A DNA stretch of 64,000 nt from Stentor coeruleus (lineage: Eukaryota > Ciliophora > Heterotrichea > Heterotrichida > Stentoridae). Where the stretch lies: assembly GCA_001970955.1 (NCBI GenBank), contig MPUH01000158.1, forward strand, positions 28,932 to 92,931, read 5' to 3'. How positions within the stretch are numbered: the first letter of the stretch is position 1; each line of letters opens with the position of its first letter. Below, one piece after another: positions 51,236 to 61,257 of this stretch. The notes under the pieces are model-generated. The model did no database searches. It worked only from the letters and a program-made list of their open reading frames with translations, and was not told the origin of the DNA. Both the position numbers and the translations under genes were made by a program.

Positions 51236-52675
51236 CTATATGTTAAAACTTTTATATGCTATTTTGAAAACATGCGACTTAAGATGCCCCTTTTCTTTTA
51301 TAAAAAGCTCAACACTTTCATCTTGAGGCTGGTCTAATTTGTTATAGCATTTAGGGCAACTTATAAACTCTGTACAATGTGCACATCTATAAAAAAAACC
51401 TCCCATTAAAAGTGAAAACAATTTTTTGCACAAACTGCAGTTATAACCATCCAAAGTTAGACTAAGTTTGTTCATTCCTGAGTTTTTATATGAGTCTATA
51501 ATAATTTCATCTAAATTTAAAGAGTCTGGAGTAATTTTATATAAAACTGAAAGGGATGGGTTTGCATTTTCTAGACAAAATAATTGACAATCTTGGCAAT
51601 AAGATATTTTTGGTTTAATACTAATAGCTACATATTGAACCTCATCATCTTCAAGAACTTTCCTACAAGATGTGCAATTTCTTTCTCTATTAATACTTGT
51701 TCTTTTTATAACATTAACTTCAATTTTTTTTACCTTAAAATATCTGTTTATTGATTCAAACAAACTCCTTACAAGATTTTCATACTTCTGATAAATTTTA
51801 CTATAACATTCAACTTTACAAGTTTGAAATCCTTCAGTGCCTTTATCAGAATATTTATATTTTATGCATATAGTTGTCAATGATAAGCTAGGATATAAAT
51901 CAAAAACTTCCCAATATTTTTCATTTATTTTCTGTAAAATTCCTTCATATTCATCCCAACAAGTTAATTTTGCCGGGGGAATTTTTAGATTTAATTGAGG
52001 TATTTGTTTTTGTAAAAAGGTTTTTATATCATTTTCGATTTTCTGATAATTAAATTTACCCACATATTGAATAATTCCATGTCTAACAATAGCATAGTTA
52101 ATTTGTTTTCTTGCTTCTTCATCCAATGTAGCTGTATAATTTTGTCTACTTACTGCATCTATAGCAAAATACTCTTCGATAAAAGAAAATCTAGATTGCG
52201 AACTTGCATTTGTATTATATATGCCACTTAAGCCTACGCAAATAAGGAAAATTTTTATCAAACCTTCCCATTCAGGATGACTTTCAGCTAATTTCCTAAT
52301 AGTATAAAATGAACTGTATCTTGAAAAACTATTACAAAAGACAATAATTGAAGTGATTTCGTCGTTTTGAGGAAATTTTAACTTTTTTGTAAGTCCTGTC
52401 TGAGAATCGATAACTGAAATGCTTGGGCATCGACTACCTGAAGGAGGAAAATATTCGTTCCTTATACCGATTTGTACTTCTTCTTCTGTTAAAGAGAAAA
52501 TGAACGCACCAAAATTTTTTGGTTTCCCCCAACAGGAAAGATGTATTGCTTCATAGGTTTCAGGTTTGGATGAGATAGTAGTTTTCTTCCAATAAAAAAA
52601 CCTTAAAAATATGCATGATGAAGACTTGAGCTTGGATTTTAAACTGCTTTTAATAGAATTTAGTTGATCAAGCAT
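51236..52675 (-). CDS. Redoxin-like protein with C-terminal ZZ-type zinc finger
   Basis: A 479-residue protein. Residues about 85-230 look like a thioredoxin/peroxiredoxin fold: a PSISVIDSQTG strand, then EITSIIVFCNSFSRYSS with a single Cys where redoxins keep theirs, and later an RHGIIQYVGKFN strand. There is no CxxC, so classical disulfide chemistry is doubtful. The C-terminal 150 residues have two zinc sites: NCTSCRKVL..CQDC, and a ZZ-type finger with YNCSLCKKLF, YRCAHC..FISCPKCYN and a distant His pair (HLKSHVF). ZZ domains bind peptides, often N-terminal degron-type signals. A redoxin-like fold with ZZ is reminiscent of nucleoredoxin-type proteins of protists. Role unknown. Confidence 0.72.
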   Translation of the reverse strand: MLDQLNSIKSSLKSKLKSSSCIFLRFFYWKKTTISSKPETYEAIHLSCWGKPKNFGAFIFSLTEEEVQIGIRNEYFPPSGSRCPSISVIDSQTGLTKKLKFPQNDEITSIIVFCNSFSRYSSFYTIRKLAESHPEWEGLIKIFLICVGLSGIYNTNASSQSRFSFIEEYFAIDAVSRQNYTATLDEEARKQINYAIVRHGIIQYVGKFNYQKIENDIKTFLQKQIPQLNLKIPPAKLTCWDEYEGILQKINEKYWEVFDLYPSLSLTTICIKYKYSDKGTEGFQTCKVECYSKIYQKYENLVRSLFESINRYFKVKKIEVNVIKRTSINRERNCTSCRKVLEDDEVQYVAISIKPKISYCQDCQLFCLENANPSLSVLYKITPDSLNLDEIIIDSYKNSGMNKLSLTLDGYNCSLCKKLFSLLMGGFFYRCAHCTEFISCPKCYNKLDQPQDESVELFIKEKGHLKSHVFKIAYKSFNI

Positions 52676-53597
52676 ATATATATAAACTCAAGATATTGAA
52701 AATAAAATTTTAGGAGTTTATTTATCTTGAAAATGACTATATTTTATTATTACTTAATAAGATTATCAAAAAAAAAAAATATTAGTTTTAAACACTTAAA
52801 TATTAAAGCATTTAGCTAATATTTATTGATTTGTAAATAGTGAAAACTTTAAATCGAAAATTTTTAAAGTTAAATGATGCTGATAAGTATAGAATTTGGC
52901 AATCTTAAAAAGTATATCAAAGCAAGTAGTTAGAATAGCATATTGACACAAGTTGAAAACCAATATTCAAAAATATAAAACTGAATTATTCGTTATACAA
53001 AACCAAATCACGCAATCTTTTTATAAAAATATAATAAATTTTTAGCAGCTGAGAATTTGCTATTAAAACTAAGGTAGAATCTTAAACTTACATACTTTAC
53101 TAAAATGTATTTAATATACAAAAAAAGATAATATATAGAATTTTCAAAATTCCATAATTTGCAAGTATGCCAAATAAGCTTAGTTATTATATAACTTAGC
53201 GTAGATTTGTAAAACTACTTGTCTAAGAGTAAATATAAGGTTTTCAAGCTTTTTATAAGTTTTTCTACCTTTAAAATTATCTTAGAAAGCTATTAAGATA
53301 GTTTATTTATCAGTTTTCTAAAATAATCAATATCTTATAGTTTAACAATGTTGAATATTATTTTTATAAGTTAAATAATAGCAAATACTTAAAAAAAATA
53401 TTTTCCCTTCTAGCTACTTTTTGCATTCCAAAACCACCCAGCTTACCCTAATGTATTCCTCAACCAAAAAACTAACCTTCTCTCAATAAAACTACTTAAT
53501 ATACTACCCAGACATACCAAAAAATTCAAATATCTATAAAACCATCATAGCCATAGCCATAGGCATATTTTTCCCTATAAAAATTAAATTTTACAAT
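52676..53597. other. Divergent intergenic region
   Basis: Very AT-rich with no gene seen. C-rich only in the last 200 bases before the ULK-type kinase. Confidence 0.45.
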
Positions 53598-55301
53598 ATG
53601 AAGCAAATAGGCAACTACATTCTAATCAGAAAAATTGGTAGAGGCAGCTTCAGCAAAGTCTACCTCGCCAGGAACTCATCTTATGAGTTTTTTGCTATAA
53701 AGGAAATCAAAAAATATAATCTTACTCAAAAAACCCTCTGTCTAATTAAAAAAGAAATTTCAATACTTAAAATCATACAAAACCCAAACATAATAAAACT
53801 TATAGAAGATTTTGAATGTGATAAATCCATTTATATAGTAACTGAATATTGCTCTGGAGGAGATCTTGAAAAAATTTTAGATAAAAATACCAAAATCCCA
53901 ATTCATATAGCTAAATCATGGTTAGAAAGTTTGATTGAAGCACTTAATGAACTTAGGAAACAAAAAATTGTCCATAGGGATATAAAAATGGCTAATCTTA
54001 TGATTACAGATCCTAATCCTGAAAAAGCTCAAATAAAACTTGGGGATTTTGGGTTTTCGAAGTTTCTTGGAGAAAGTTTGACATCAACTCTTTTAGGAAC
54101 TCCTTTGTATATGGCTCCAGAGATTTATGATTCAGGTCAATATGATTATAAAGCTGATGTGTGGAGTCTTGGAATTGTAGCATATGAAATGATATATGGA
54201 TTTACTCCTTTTCAATGTTTTAATATAAAAAAATTGAAAAAACAGCAGAGAAATTATATAGAGTTTCCTAATTACCCTTTAATACCAGATGAAGCTAAGG
54301 ATTTTATTCGAGCTATGCTTATGTATAAACCAGAAGATAGGAAAAATTATGAGGAGTTACTGAAAATGCCGTTTTTTCGGGGTGTGAAAAAAGGTGATGC
54401 TAAAGATAATAGTTTTTATGAACAAAGTGAAATACTTGGGGGAAAAAATAAAGGGAAATATATGGATTTGCAAAATGATGATGAGATTTGTTGTGGAAAT
54501 AATACAGGAAATTTAAGTGAAACGCAGTGTGTTTCTGAGAATAAAAATGGAAACGTGCAAAATGTTAGCGAGCCGAAACTTGATAAAGGAATTGAAGTTT
54601 ATTATTTTGGAGAGAAAAATGTGAATGATAAAAAAAATATATCGTCTGATGTAAAAATTCTTTCAATCCCTGAGATAGAAGAATTTCAAAACGCTCAGAT
54701 TTCATCAGATCTTGAATTAAATAAATCTTCAAAAGTCCAAGAAATAACTACAAGTGAATCTATTTGCCTAACAAGGCCAGAGATTATTGTGAAAAGTGAA
54801 GATATAAAAAGGTCTGAAACTAATAAACTTGAAAAAGAAATACAAGAATTAATTTTCTCTCTAGAAAACATGGAAAGTCTCATTGAGAAAACAAATTTAT
54901 TGATAAGGAAATTTTCAAATTACTATGAAATTATTTATAGTATTTGGAAATACATTCGTGAATGCAGTTGGAATATGCTAAAAAAGATTGAAATTATGAA
55001 TGAAAAATACCCAAAAAGCATATATTTAGAAAATGTGTTTTCACAAAAATTCGAAATGTATCAGTTAAGGATTATAGAAGCTGATGGAGAAATGAATAGA
55101 GTAAGATGTGGACTAAATGCTTGTTATAAGGATAAAATTGATATTGCGATTCAAGAAAGTATTATTAATCATGCTAATGATTATTTACAGAACTTAAACA
55201 GTCCGGATATGAAAAATATCGCAATTAGTTTGTTGAGAGTAGGACATTTTTTGTATCCAGCGAACGAGATTATTCTTGAGGCAATTTATGCTAATAACTA
55301 A
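53598..55301 (+). CDS. ULK/ATG1-type protein kinase
   Basis: A 567-residue kinase. The catalytic domain is N-terminal (residues about 7-260): IGRGSFSKVYLA, AIKEI, EYCSGGDLEKIL, HRDIKMANLMI, LGDFGFSK, GTPLYMAPEI and VWSLGIVAYEM. The YCSGGDL and GTPLYMAPEI motifs and the domain order (kinase first, then a long linker and helical C-terminus) fit the ULK/ATG1/ULK3 group. Residues about 400-560 form helices (EIQELIFSLENMESLIEK onward) that may be an MIT-like or EAT-like tail. HRDLKPxN reads HRDIKMAN, a change at the Pro that is tolerated in this group. The family starts autophagy or acts in ciliary signalling; ciliates have many copies, so the specific role is open. Confidence 0.88.
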   Translation: MKQIGNYILIRKIGRGSFSKVYLARNSSYEFFAIKEIKKYNLTQKTLCLIKKEISILKIIQNPNIIKLIEDFECDKSIYIVTEYCSGGDLEKILDKNTKIPIHIAKSWLESLIEALNELRKQKIVHRDIKMANLMITDPNPEKAQIKLGDFGFSKFLGESLTSTLLGTPLYMAPEIYDSGQYDYKADVWSLGIVAYEMIYGFTPFQCFNIKKLKKQQRNYIEFPNYPLIPDEAKDFIRAMLMYKPEDRKNYEELLKMPFFRGVKKGDAKDNSFYEQSEILGGKNKGKYMDLQNDDEICCGNNTGNLSETQCVSENKNGNVQNVSEPKLDKGIEVYYFGEKNVNDKKNISSDVKILSIPEIEEFQNAQISSDLELNKSSKVQEITTSESICLTRPEIIVKSEDIKRSETNKLEKEIQELIFSLENMESLIEKTNLLIRKFSNYYEIIYSIWKYIRECSWNMLKKIEIMNEKYPKSIYLENVFSQKFEMYQLRIIEADGEMNRVRCGLNACYKDKIDIAIQESIINHANDYLQNLNSPDMKNIAISLLRVGHFLYPANEIILEAIYANN

Positions 55302-55533
55302 TAATAATGCTTTAATCTTAATTCTAGTATAGAAAATTGTTTATTAGTTGTGTTATATTAATATAAAGTAGTGTATATATAATATTTCTCATAATCCATA
55401 ATAAAAACCTATTCACAACATACAATAAATTCAATAACCTCATATTTTATCTCAAACTATCCAAATATCTTAACTCAAATACTTTATCTTTATTATCAAA
55501 ATCTTTTTTCTCAAATTCTATTAACTAAATACA

Positions 55534-56106
55534 TTACGCTAACAATCCAAGATATTTAGCTTTCGGATATTTCTCCCTAAGTTCTTCCCATTGAACATAA
55601 AACTCATTCGTAATCGGGTAAATGAGTTTTCCAGCTAATGAAATAGTTTTAGTCCTACAAATGCTCTCAACAAAAACAATTTTTACATCATGCAAAGTCA
55701 AAATCTTATTAGCAAAAGCCGAATAGCAAATAGGTAAAGCTGTTCCAGGGCCGTTTGTAATAATCAAATCAGGGTTAGTTCTGAATACAATCCAAAAAGC
55801 AGGCAAAAAGCTATAAATCGTTGTAAAAATACTTGTGAAATAAGATTGTCCCACATTTCGACTTCTAAAAACATCAAATGTAGTTCCTGTATACTGACAC
55901 AAAAAACGTGTTCTAGATAGTTGATCATTAGAAGCATGTACACCAATAATCGGCCCATCCCAGCTTTCAATAAGCCTTAAAATCTCAGTAGTATGGCCAC
56001 CAGAGCCAAGGATAAGCATAAGAGTTTTACCTGGTTTAGGTCTCATAATATACCAAAACGAGTACCAAATAACAACACTAGTGCAAACCCATAGCCAAAA
56101 GTCCAT
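55534..56106 (-). CDS. ALG14: ALG14, membrane anchor of the UDP-GlcNAc transferase
   Basis: A 190-residue protein that with ALG13 forms the enzyme adding the second GlcNAc to dolichol-PP-GlcNAc on the cytosolic face of the ER. Starting at the ATG at 56106 gives a short N-terminal membrane helix (FWLWVCTSVVIWYSFW), followed by LILGSGGHTTEI, the donor-binding family signature. Then come LIITNGPGTALPICY, KIVFVESICRT and the C-terminal FYVQWEELREKYPKAKYLG. The frame is open to 56355, but that part overlaps the neighbouring gene's end and lacks family similarity, so the shorter start is chosen. Length fits the family (about 200). Confidence 0.95.
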   Translation of the reverse strand: MDFWLWVCTSVVIWYSFWYIMRPKPGKTLMLILGSGGHTTEILRLIESWDGPIIGVHASNDQLSRTRFLCQYTGTTFDVFRSRNVGQSYFTSIFTTIYSFLPAFWIVFRTNPDLIITNGPGTALPICYSAFANKILTLHDVKIVFVESICRTKTISLAGKLIYPITNEFYVQWEELREKYPKAKYLGLLA

Positions 56107-56203
56107 TATTAAGATTTTTTTAAATAATATTCTATATATAAACTTGCTTTTTTCAACAAATACTATAAAATTTCTGATATAAACCTTATCTCTTATCATA
56201 AAA

Positions 56204-58000
56204 TTAGCTATTTCTAAGTGGTTTTTTAAGCTGTTTGACTTCTTCATTATCACCTCTGATACTAGATTTATCATGAGATTTAACTCCACTTTGTTCTTTA
56301 CCCTTATAAGTTCTTTTACTTTCTTCAGTATCAGTCCTATTTCCAGTTCCTCCAATAATCCTTGCAGTATAACTATTTGCTTCTTTTATTTTTCTTTCTT
56401 TTTCTACACGTGCTTTAGCTATCAAAGATTTCCCTTCTTCAATTCTACTCTTATCTAGTACTTCAGCAAAAGTTAGCTGACTAAGCCCAATAGCACTCAT
56501 AAACCTTCCATATATATCAAAACCATTTAACAAACAGAATATCGTCAATATTAAAGGGAAAAACACACTAAAATACCCTTCAATATCACCCATATGAGCA
56601 CCGATTTTGATAACTTCTTTAAACTCTGTAGATTGTATATGCGTTAATAAAACAAAATTATAAGATAAAGCGGGAATTAATCTGGCCATAAAACAAGCAC
56701 TCCATATAAGATTCGCAGGGTCTGTATGGTTGTTTTTATATAAACCATAACGACCTTTAAGTTTAAGTTGAAATAATGGTACATAAGTGCATATGACTAA
56801 ATAAAGTAGTGGAGCTAGGCAAATAAGTTGTATTTCAACTTCTTCATGGGTATTATCAAGTATTAACCATAAAACACTTATATCTTCAGTGACAAATAAA
56901 GTACTTTCTCCATAGAGGATTATAAGACTCATTAAAGCGGCGATTATTGCAAGGATTCTTGTGCAGATAAGCTTAAGGTAACAGTACCAAATCCATTGTA
57001 AGAATTCGTAAAATCGATAAAAACAACCGGGTTTACTTTGCCATAGAGGAGATCTTATATATGTTCCTGGTCTTTTTTTGCTGTTTATAATATCTTCTGT
57101 TTTTAAAGCTTCTTCTACTAGTTTTTCCCAACGACTCTAAATATATTTTTACCATTGACATCTAAGATTTTCAGATATTAAGTCTAAGAGCTCTTTATGT
57201 AAGATCACAAGATTGTTGTATTCTATGCTTCGGGTTTCTTCATTTTCACCACGGCGGGAAGTTGATGATGAAGGTGGATGGCTTAAAGAAACTTCAGGAC
57301 ACTTACTAAGTATTATGTCGATATATTGACGGAGTGGAGAGGCTTGAGAAATACGGGATGAGAACCTTATAACTTTAGCTACGCATTGATCTAGTCTATA
57401 TTTGGTATCTATACAAGCTTCATCAAGAGGAACTGATTTTAATTGGATCATTTCTAATGTTTTTCCTAAGCTCCCTTGAAGCCAGAAACTATTAGGCAAA
57501 GCAACTAGTCCATAACCGAGCAAAGTGACTAAGAGGAAAAGTCCCCATATATTTCCCATAAGCGCTAAAATACCAAGAACTGCATCTAACTCTAAATTTC
57601 TGACAAAGTACAAATATATAATCAAAGCTATACCCACAGAAATTATAATCAAAAATGATCTAATCTGCCTATAAATCGCATTGCGCAATTTCGAAATAAA
57701 CGTAAACTCCCCAGAAGTATGGAACTTCTCTGCGACAGGCAAGGCTAGCCAACACAAAGCAAATGCAGTCCAATAAACAACTCTCCATCCAATTTCAAGA
57801 ATAGATTTCTCTCCAGCATTTTCTTCAGCTTGAAAAATATCATACGGCAAAAGTGCGACAATGCCAAAGGATGTTGACCACCCAATAAAAACTAGAATGT
57901 AAACAAAAATAGGAGTGCTTCTGGATGGATAATGACACAAAAGATAAACTGTAAACAAAAATACAATCCCAAGGATTAGTATAGTAAACCAGCCTACCAT
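56204..58000 (-). CDS. LMBR1-like (LMBD2-type) multi-pass membrane protein
   Basis: Two open stretches, 57149-58000 and 56204-57130, are in the same frame and are joined by removing an 18-base GT...AG segment (57135-57152), giving 592 residues. The first part has five hydrophobic segments, with LPYDIFQAEE after the second, a mark of LMBR1-domain proteins; later come a cytoplasmic coiled region, RWEKLVEEAL and further membrane helices (CLAPLLYLVICTYVPLF). LMBR1-like proteins lie in plasma or lysosomal membranes and work in receptor trafficking or signalling. The C-terminal 80 residues are charged and disordered. It diverges from the ARA6-like Rab with only 51 bases between the start codons. 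Confidence 0.85.
57135..57152 (-). other. Probable short intron in the LMBR1-like gene (18 bases)
   Basis: On the minus strand this reads GTAAAAATATATTTAGAG. Two stops lie in frame here. Removing 16 bases (ending at the first AG) would create TGA, and 15 is not possible with GT-AG ends; 18 bases keeps the frame and gives CQCRWEKL. Longer than the other introns in this window, so a sequencing error is an alternative. Confidence 0.55.
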
Positions 58001-58051
58001 TATCTAATTATTAACATTTTTCCAAAGTACGATTTTACTTTTATACTAAAT
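58001..58051. promoter_or_regulatory. 51-base bidirectional promoter region
   Basis: The start codons of the LMBR1-like gene (minus, 58000) and the Rab gene (plus, 58052) are back to back with only 51 AT-rich bases between. Both 5' untranslated regions and all proximal promoter elements must fit in or overlap this space. A TATA-like tttatactaaat lies just before the Rab ATG. Confidence 0.6.
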
Positions 58052-58642
58052 ATGGGCTGTAGTAACAGTACATCAAACAAACCTGTCACTGGCCTTAAAG
58101 TGAACACTCAACCTAAAGCAATGAATTTTGACGGCAAACTAGTCTTATTAGGAAACTCAGGTGTAGGAAAAAGTTCAATTGCCATGAGATACGTTAACAA
58201 CACTTTTTCTGAAGCTTTTGAAGTTACTATAGGAGGAGGATATTTACAGCAGATTGTTAGACTCAAAGATGGCTCAAGTCTAAAACTTGATATATGGGAC
58301 ACAGGAGGGCAAGAAAGATATAGAGCATTATTACAGCTTTATTATAGAGATGCTGATGCTGCTTTAATTACTTATGATGTCTCAAATGCTAAAAGCCTTG
58401 AAGATTGCGAATATTGGGTTAATGAGCTTAGGAGAACTGAAGAAAATTGTATTTTGTGCTTAGTTGGTAATAAAATTGATATCCCAGCAGAGGAAAAAAA
58501 ACTTAACACTAAAGCAGCACAGGATTTCGGGGATAAATACGGGATGCTTTTTTTCGAAACTTCTGCAAAAACTGGAGAAAATATCAACAAGCTTTTTGAA
58601 AACGTTTCACAAGAGATCCTGCGCAAAAAAAATCCTGGCTAA
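58052..58642 (+). CDS. ARA6-like Rab GTPase with N-terminal acylation signal
   Basis: A 196-residue small GTPase of endosomal traffic type. The nucleotide sites are complete: GNSGVGKSS (P-loop), the switch I Thr in VTIGGG, NKID and ETSAK. Switch II is WDTGGQERYRA, where most Rabs have DTAGQE; the catalytic Gln is kept. There is no C-terminal Cys for prenylation (it ends ILRKKNPG). Instead the start MGCSNSTSNK fits N-myristoylation plus palmitoylation. That swap is known from plant ARA6/RabF1 and related protist Rab5-group proteins that act on endosomes and the plasma membrane. Placing it in that group is an inference from the ends. Confidence 0.9.
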   Translation: MGCSNSTSNKPVTGLKVNTQPKAMNFDGKLVLLGNSGVGKSSIAMRYVNNTFSEAFEVTIGGGYLQQIVRLKDGSSLKLDIWDTGGQERYRALLQLYYRDADAALITYDVSNAKSLEDCEYWVNELRRTEENCILCLVGNKIDIPAEEKKLNTKAAQDFGDKYGMLFFETSAKTGENINKLFENVSQEILRKKNPG

Positions 58643-58778
58643 AAAAACATATAAATTTAGATAAAAGTCCAATTTTTACAGTTTTAGAATAATAAAAAAA
58701 ATTTTTGTATTAAAATTGTAGTTTGGCAATTTAATTATATAAGTTATAAGTTTGTATAGAAGATAAAAAATAGGGTTT

Positions 58779-59714
58779 CTATGAGTCAGACCATTTTATT
58801 CTTGTCCCATTAAGCCATTGGCCTTTGTAATGCTGATTTTTTGCTTTAATATAAACATTTCCTGAACCGTGCTTTTTGCCTTTATACCATTGTCCATCAT
58901 ATGCATTTCCATTAGGCCAAAAGTATTTTCCCAGTCCATGGCGGTAGTCATTACAAAACTCTCCAATATACTTCCTCCCATCAGGCCATATAAACCTACC
59001 TTTTCCATGGAGTTTCCCTTCACTCCACATCCCATCATATATTCTCTTATCACTCCATACATAAAGTCCTTCACCATGAAATTTATCATTAATAAAACTC
59101 CCTGTATATCTCGCTCCATTATTCCATATAAAAACCCCTTGACCTTCACGTTTTCCATTTTTAAATGTCCCGTTGTATTCAGAATTATCTGGAAATATTT
59201 CTTTACCTTCATAAAGTTCTGAATTTTCCCATAAACCCTGATATACTCTTCCATCGAAATATTTTTGGATTCCATAACCATTTTTTTGATCTGATAAATA
59301 TTCTCCCTCATAGGTACTTTTATTACTATATACTACTCGAGCTTTACCTGTAACTTTTCCTTCTTTCCATGTTCCTTCTAATAAAGATCCATCATTATAT
59401 ATTATAAATCCTCGACCTTGAGGAGTGTCGAAAGATGCCTCACCGAAATATAGCCCAGATTTTAGGATGAGTTTGGAATATTTTGTCATTTCATCAGAGT
59501 TAAAATCTGGATAAGAATATCGGGGAAGGTTAGACCATATAGATAGAGTTGTCGTATTTGTAAGTTCACGCTTTACTAGTGTTGAAAGATTAGTCGCTAA
59601 TAAACTACTTGTATTTGTATTTAAGTCTAGAATTTTGGAATCATGTAGTGATTGAGATTGATATACAATTGGATCTTCAATATTATTATCGCAAGCACAA
59701 CTCATAGATCCCAT
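58779..59714 (-). CDS. MORN-repeat protein with N-terminal acylation signal
   Basis: A 311-residue protein. About ten MORN units of roughly 23 residues run from about 90 to the end, each of the type Y.G.W..G...G.G....DG: examples are YEGEYLSDQKNGYG, YTGSFINDKFHGEG and YDGMWSEGKLHGKG. The N-terminal MGSMSCACDN could be myristoylated on Gly2 and palmitoylated on the cysteines. MORN proteins bind membranes or act as scaffolds; in protists they often lie at the cell cortex, division furrow or axoneme. The unit between 195 and 215 (YQGLWENSELYEG) is irregular. There is no catalytic domain. Confidence 0.93.
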   Translation of the reverse strand: MGSMSCACDNNIEDPIVYQSQSLHDSKILDLNTNTSSLLATNLSTLVKRELTNTTTLSIWSNLPRYSYPDFNSDEMTKYSKLILKSGLYFGEASFDTPQGRGFIIYNDGSLLEGTWKEGKVTGKARVVYSNKSTYEGEYLSDQKNGYGIQKYFDGRVYQGLWENSELYEGKEIFPDNSEYNGTFKNGKREGQGVFIWNNGARYTGSFINDKFHGEGLYVWSDKRIYDGMWSEGKLHGKGRFIWPDGRKYIGEFCNDYRHGLGKYFWPNGNAYDGQWYKGKKHGSGNVYIKAKNQHYKGQWLNGTRIKWSDS

Positions 59715-61257
59715 CTGTGATTATTTTATATATTATATAAAAATCTATTACTGTTAAATTATACCCTTTCAATTAACTTAAATTTTTTAATTTATATCAT
59801 TATATTTGATAACTCTCTATTCTTTTTTTCTATTTATCAATCTTATTGTTTGTTAATATTAAAATTTACGTTTATACATTGATATTAAGTCTTTACTGAT
59901 AAATTTTGCGGCGATTTCCTGATAATTTTTTTATTTGTCTTTGGGCAATTTTGGGTCAATTAGGAATGCAGGGACTATAAAAGAAAATTTTATATATTCA
60001 AAGGCAAGATTTATAAATAAATTGAATATTAGAGTTATCTATGCATAATATTGAATATGAGAATATCTCATAGCTAAAAAAAAAAGTTATCTTATAAATT
60101 TTTTGCATTTTTCCTTTTCTGAATAAATTTGATAAGCTTGTGTTTATAGTTAAAATATTTTTTGATGATTTGAAAACTTTTGAATTATTGTACTTCAGGT
60201 GCCTTTAATAATATGGTTTTCATGAGCGCCTGTATCTTATCTTTGAAGTTTTATGATTGGATTTGAAATGCTTGTAATTCGATATTGTAAGTGAATTATG
60301 TGCAGTTAATATATCGGTTATAATAAATAGAATTTTTAATTGCATGGTCTTTATAATTTCTAGTAAAGTTTCAACTTTTCTATTTTCAATAACTCTAATG
60401 AATATTCTTTTTTGAATGATTCAGCACTCCTATTACCCAATAAAATAGATGCAATAGTATTTTTTCTTAAAAATTTCGATTCAGAGATTTAACCTATACA
60501 TCCCACTTATTATAATAATATATAATGATTTAACTTTGCTAATCCAAAAATAAAACATAAGCAAAATCTTTTCGAATAAAGTTTTAGAATTAAAGAAACT
60601 ATTTCGTACCAGATAGACTTTTTTTTAATTACCGCAATAATTCTTAGTGTATTTATAAACATTCTAATTTTTTTAAAGTATAAATTTGCTATTCCCTGAA
60701 CACAAAAAGCGTTCTGGCTCTTGATAAGTTTTTTTTCCTAAAAATATCTGATTACTTTTACTTTAGTTTCTAAAAAAAACTAAAAAAAATCATCTGCACA
60801 TATTCTATTTATATATAAATTAAATATGTAAAAATATTTTAATTTGAATTTTTTTCTTCACAATTTCCTTACTCTTAATCTTCTCAATTTTGAAATTTTA
60901 AATCTTTAAAAGTATTTTTTGAAGCTCGAAAATTTAAATGTGAGTCATTATATTAAGAANGTATTTTTTGAAGCTCGAAAATTTAAATGTGAGTCATTAT
61001 ATTAAGAAACCACAGCTAGAGAGTTTAAGATTGTTAACATTGATTTCAGGAAATTTATATTGGTTTAACTTTAAAAGAGTCTTATTTGAAATTTTAGCAA
61101 TGATATAATGAGCCTATGATTTAAAGTGGACTTAATTTTTTTATGAAAATTTTAATTTCTGAGATATAAATTGATAGAAAATTAGCGATTTTGAATAGAC
61201 CCTAAATTTTGCAATTACTAATCATAATAATCATTATAGTTATAACAAACATTATAA
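59715..61257. other. Intergenic region containing an assembly join
   Basis: AT-rich with no gene seen on either strand. It holds an N at 60960 with perfect 48-base copies on each side. The left part borders the MORN gene start; no RNA gene found. Confidence 0.45.
60912..61008. repeat. 48-base direct repeat around a single N (assembly join)
   Basis: 60912-60959 is identical to 60961-61008, with only the N between. As at 2887, this is overlapping contig ends joined without merging. Confidence 0.85.

Noticed and set aside
55534-56355. Longer 273-codon version of ALG14
   Set aside because: The extra 83 codons overlap the end of the LMBR1-like gene and have no family similarity; the ATG at 56106 places the membrane anchor at the usual position.
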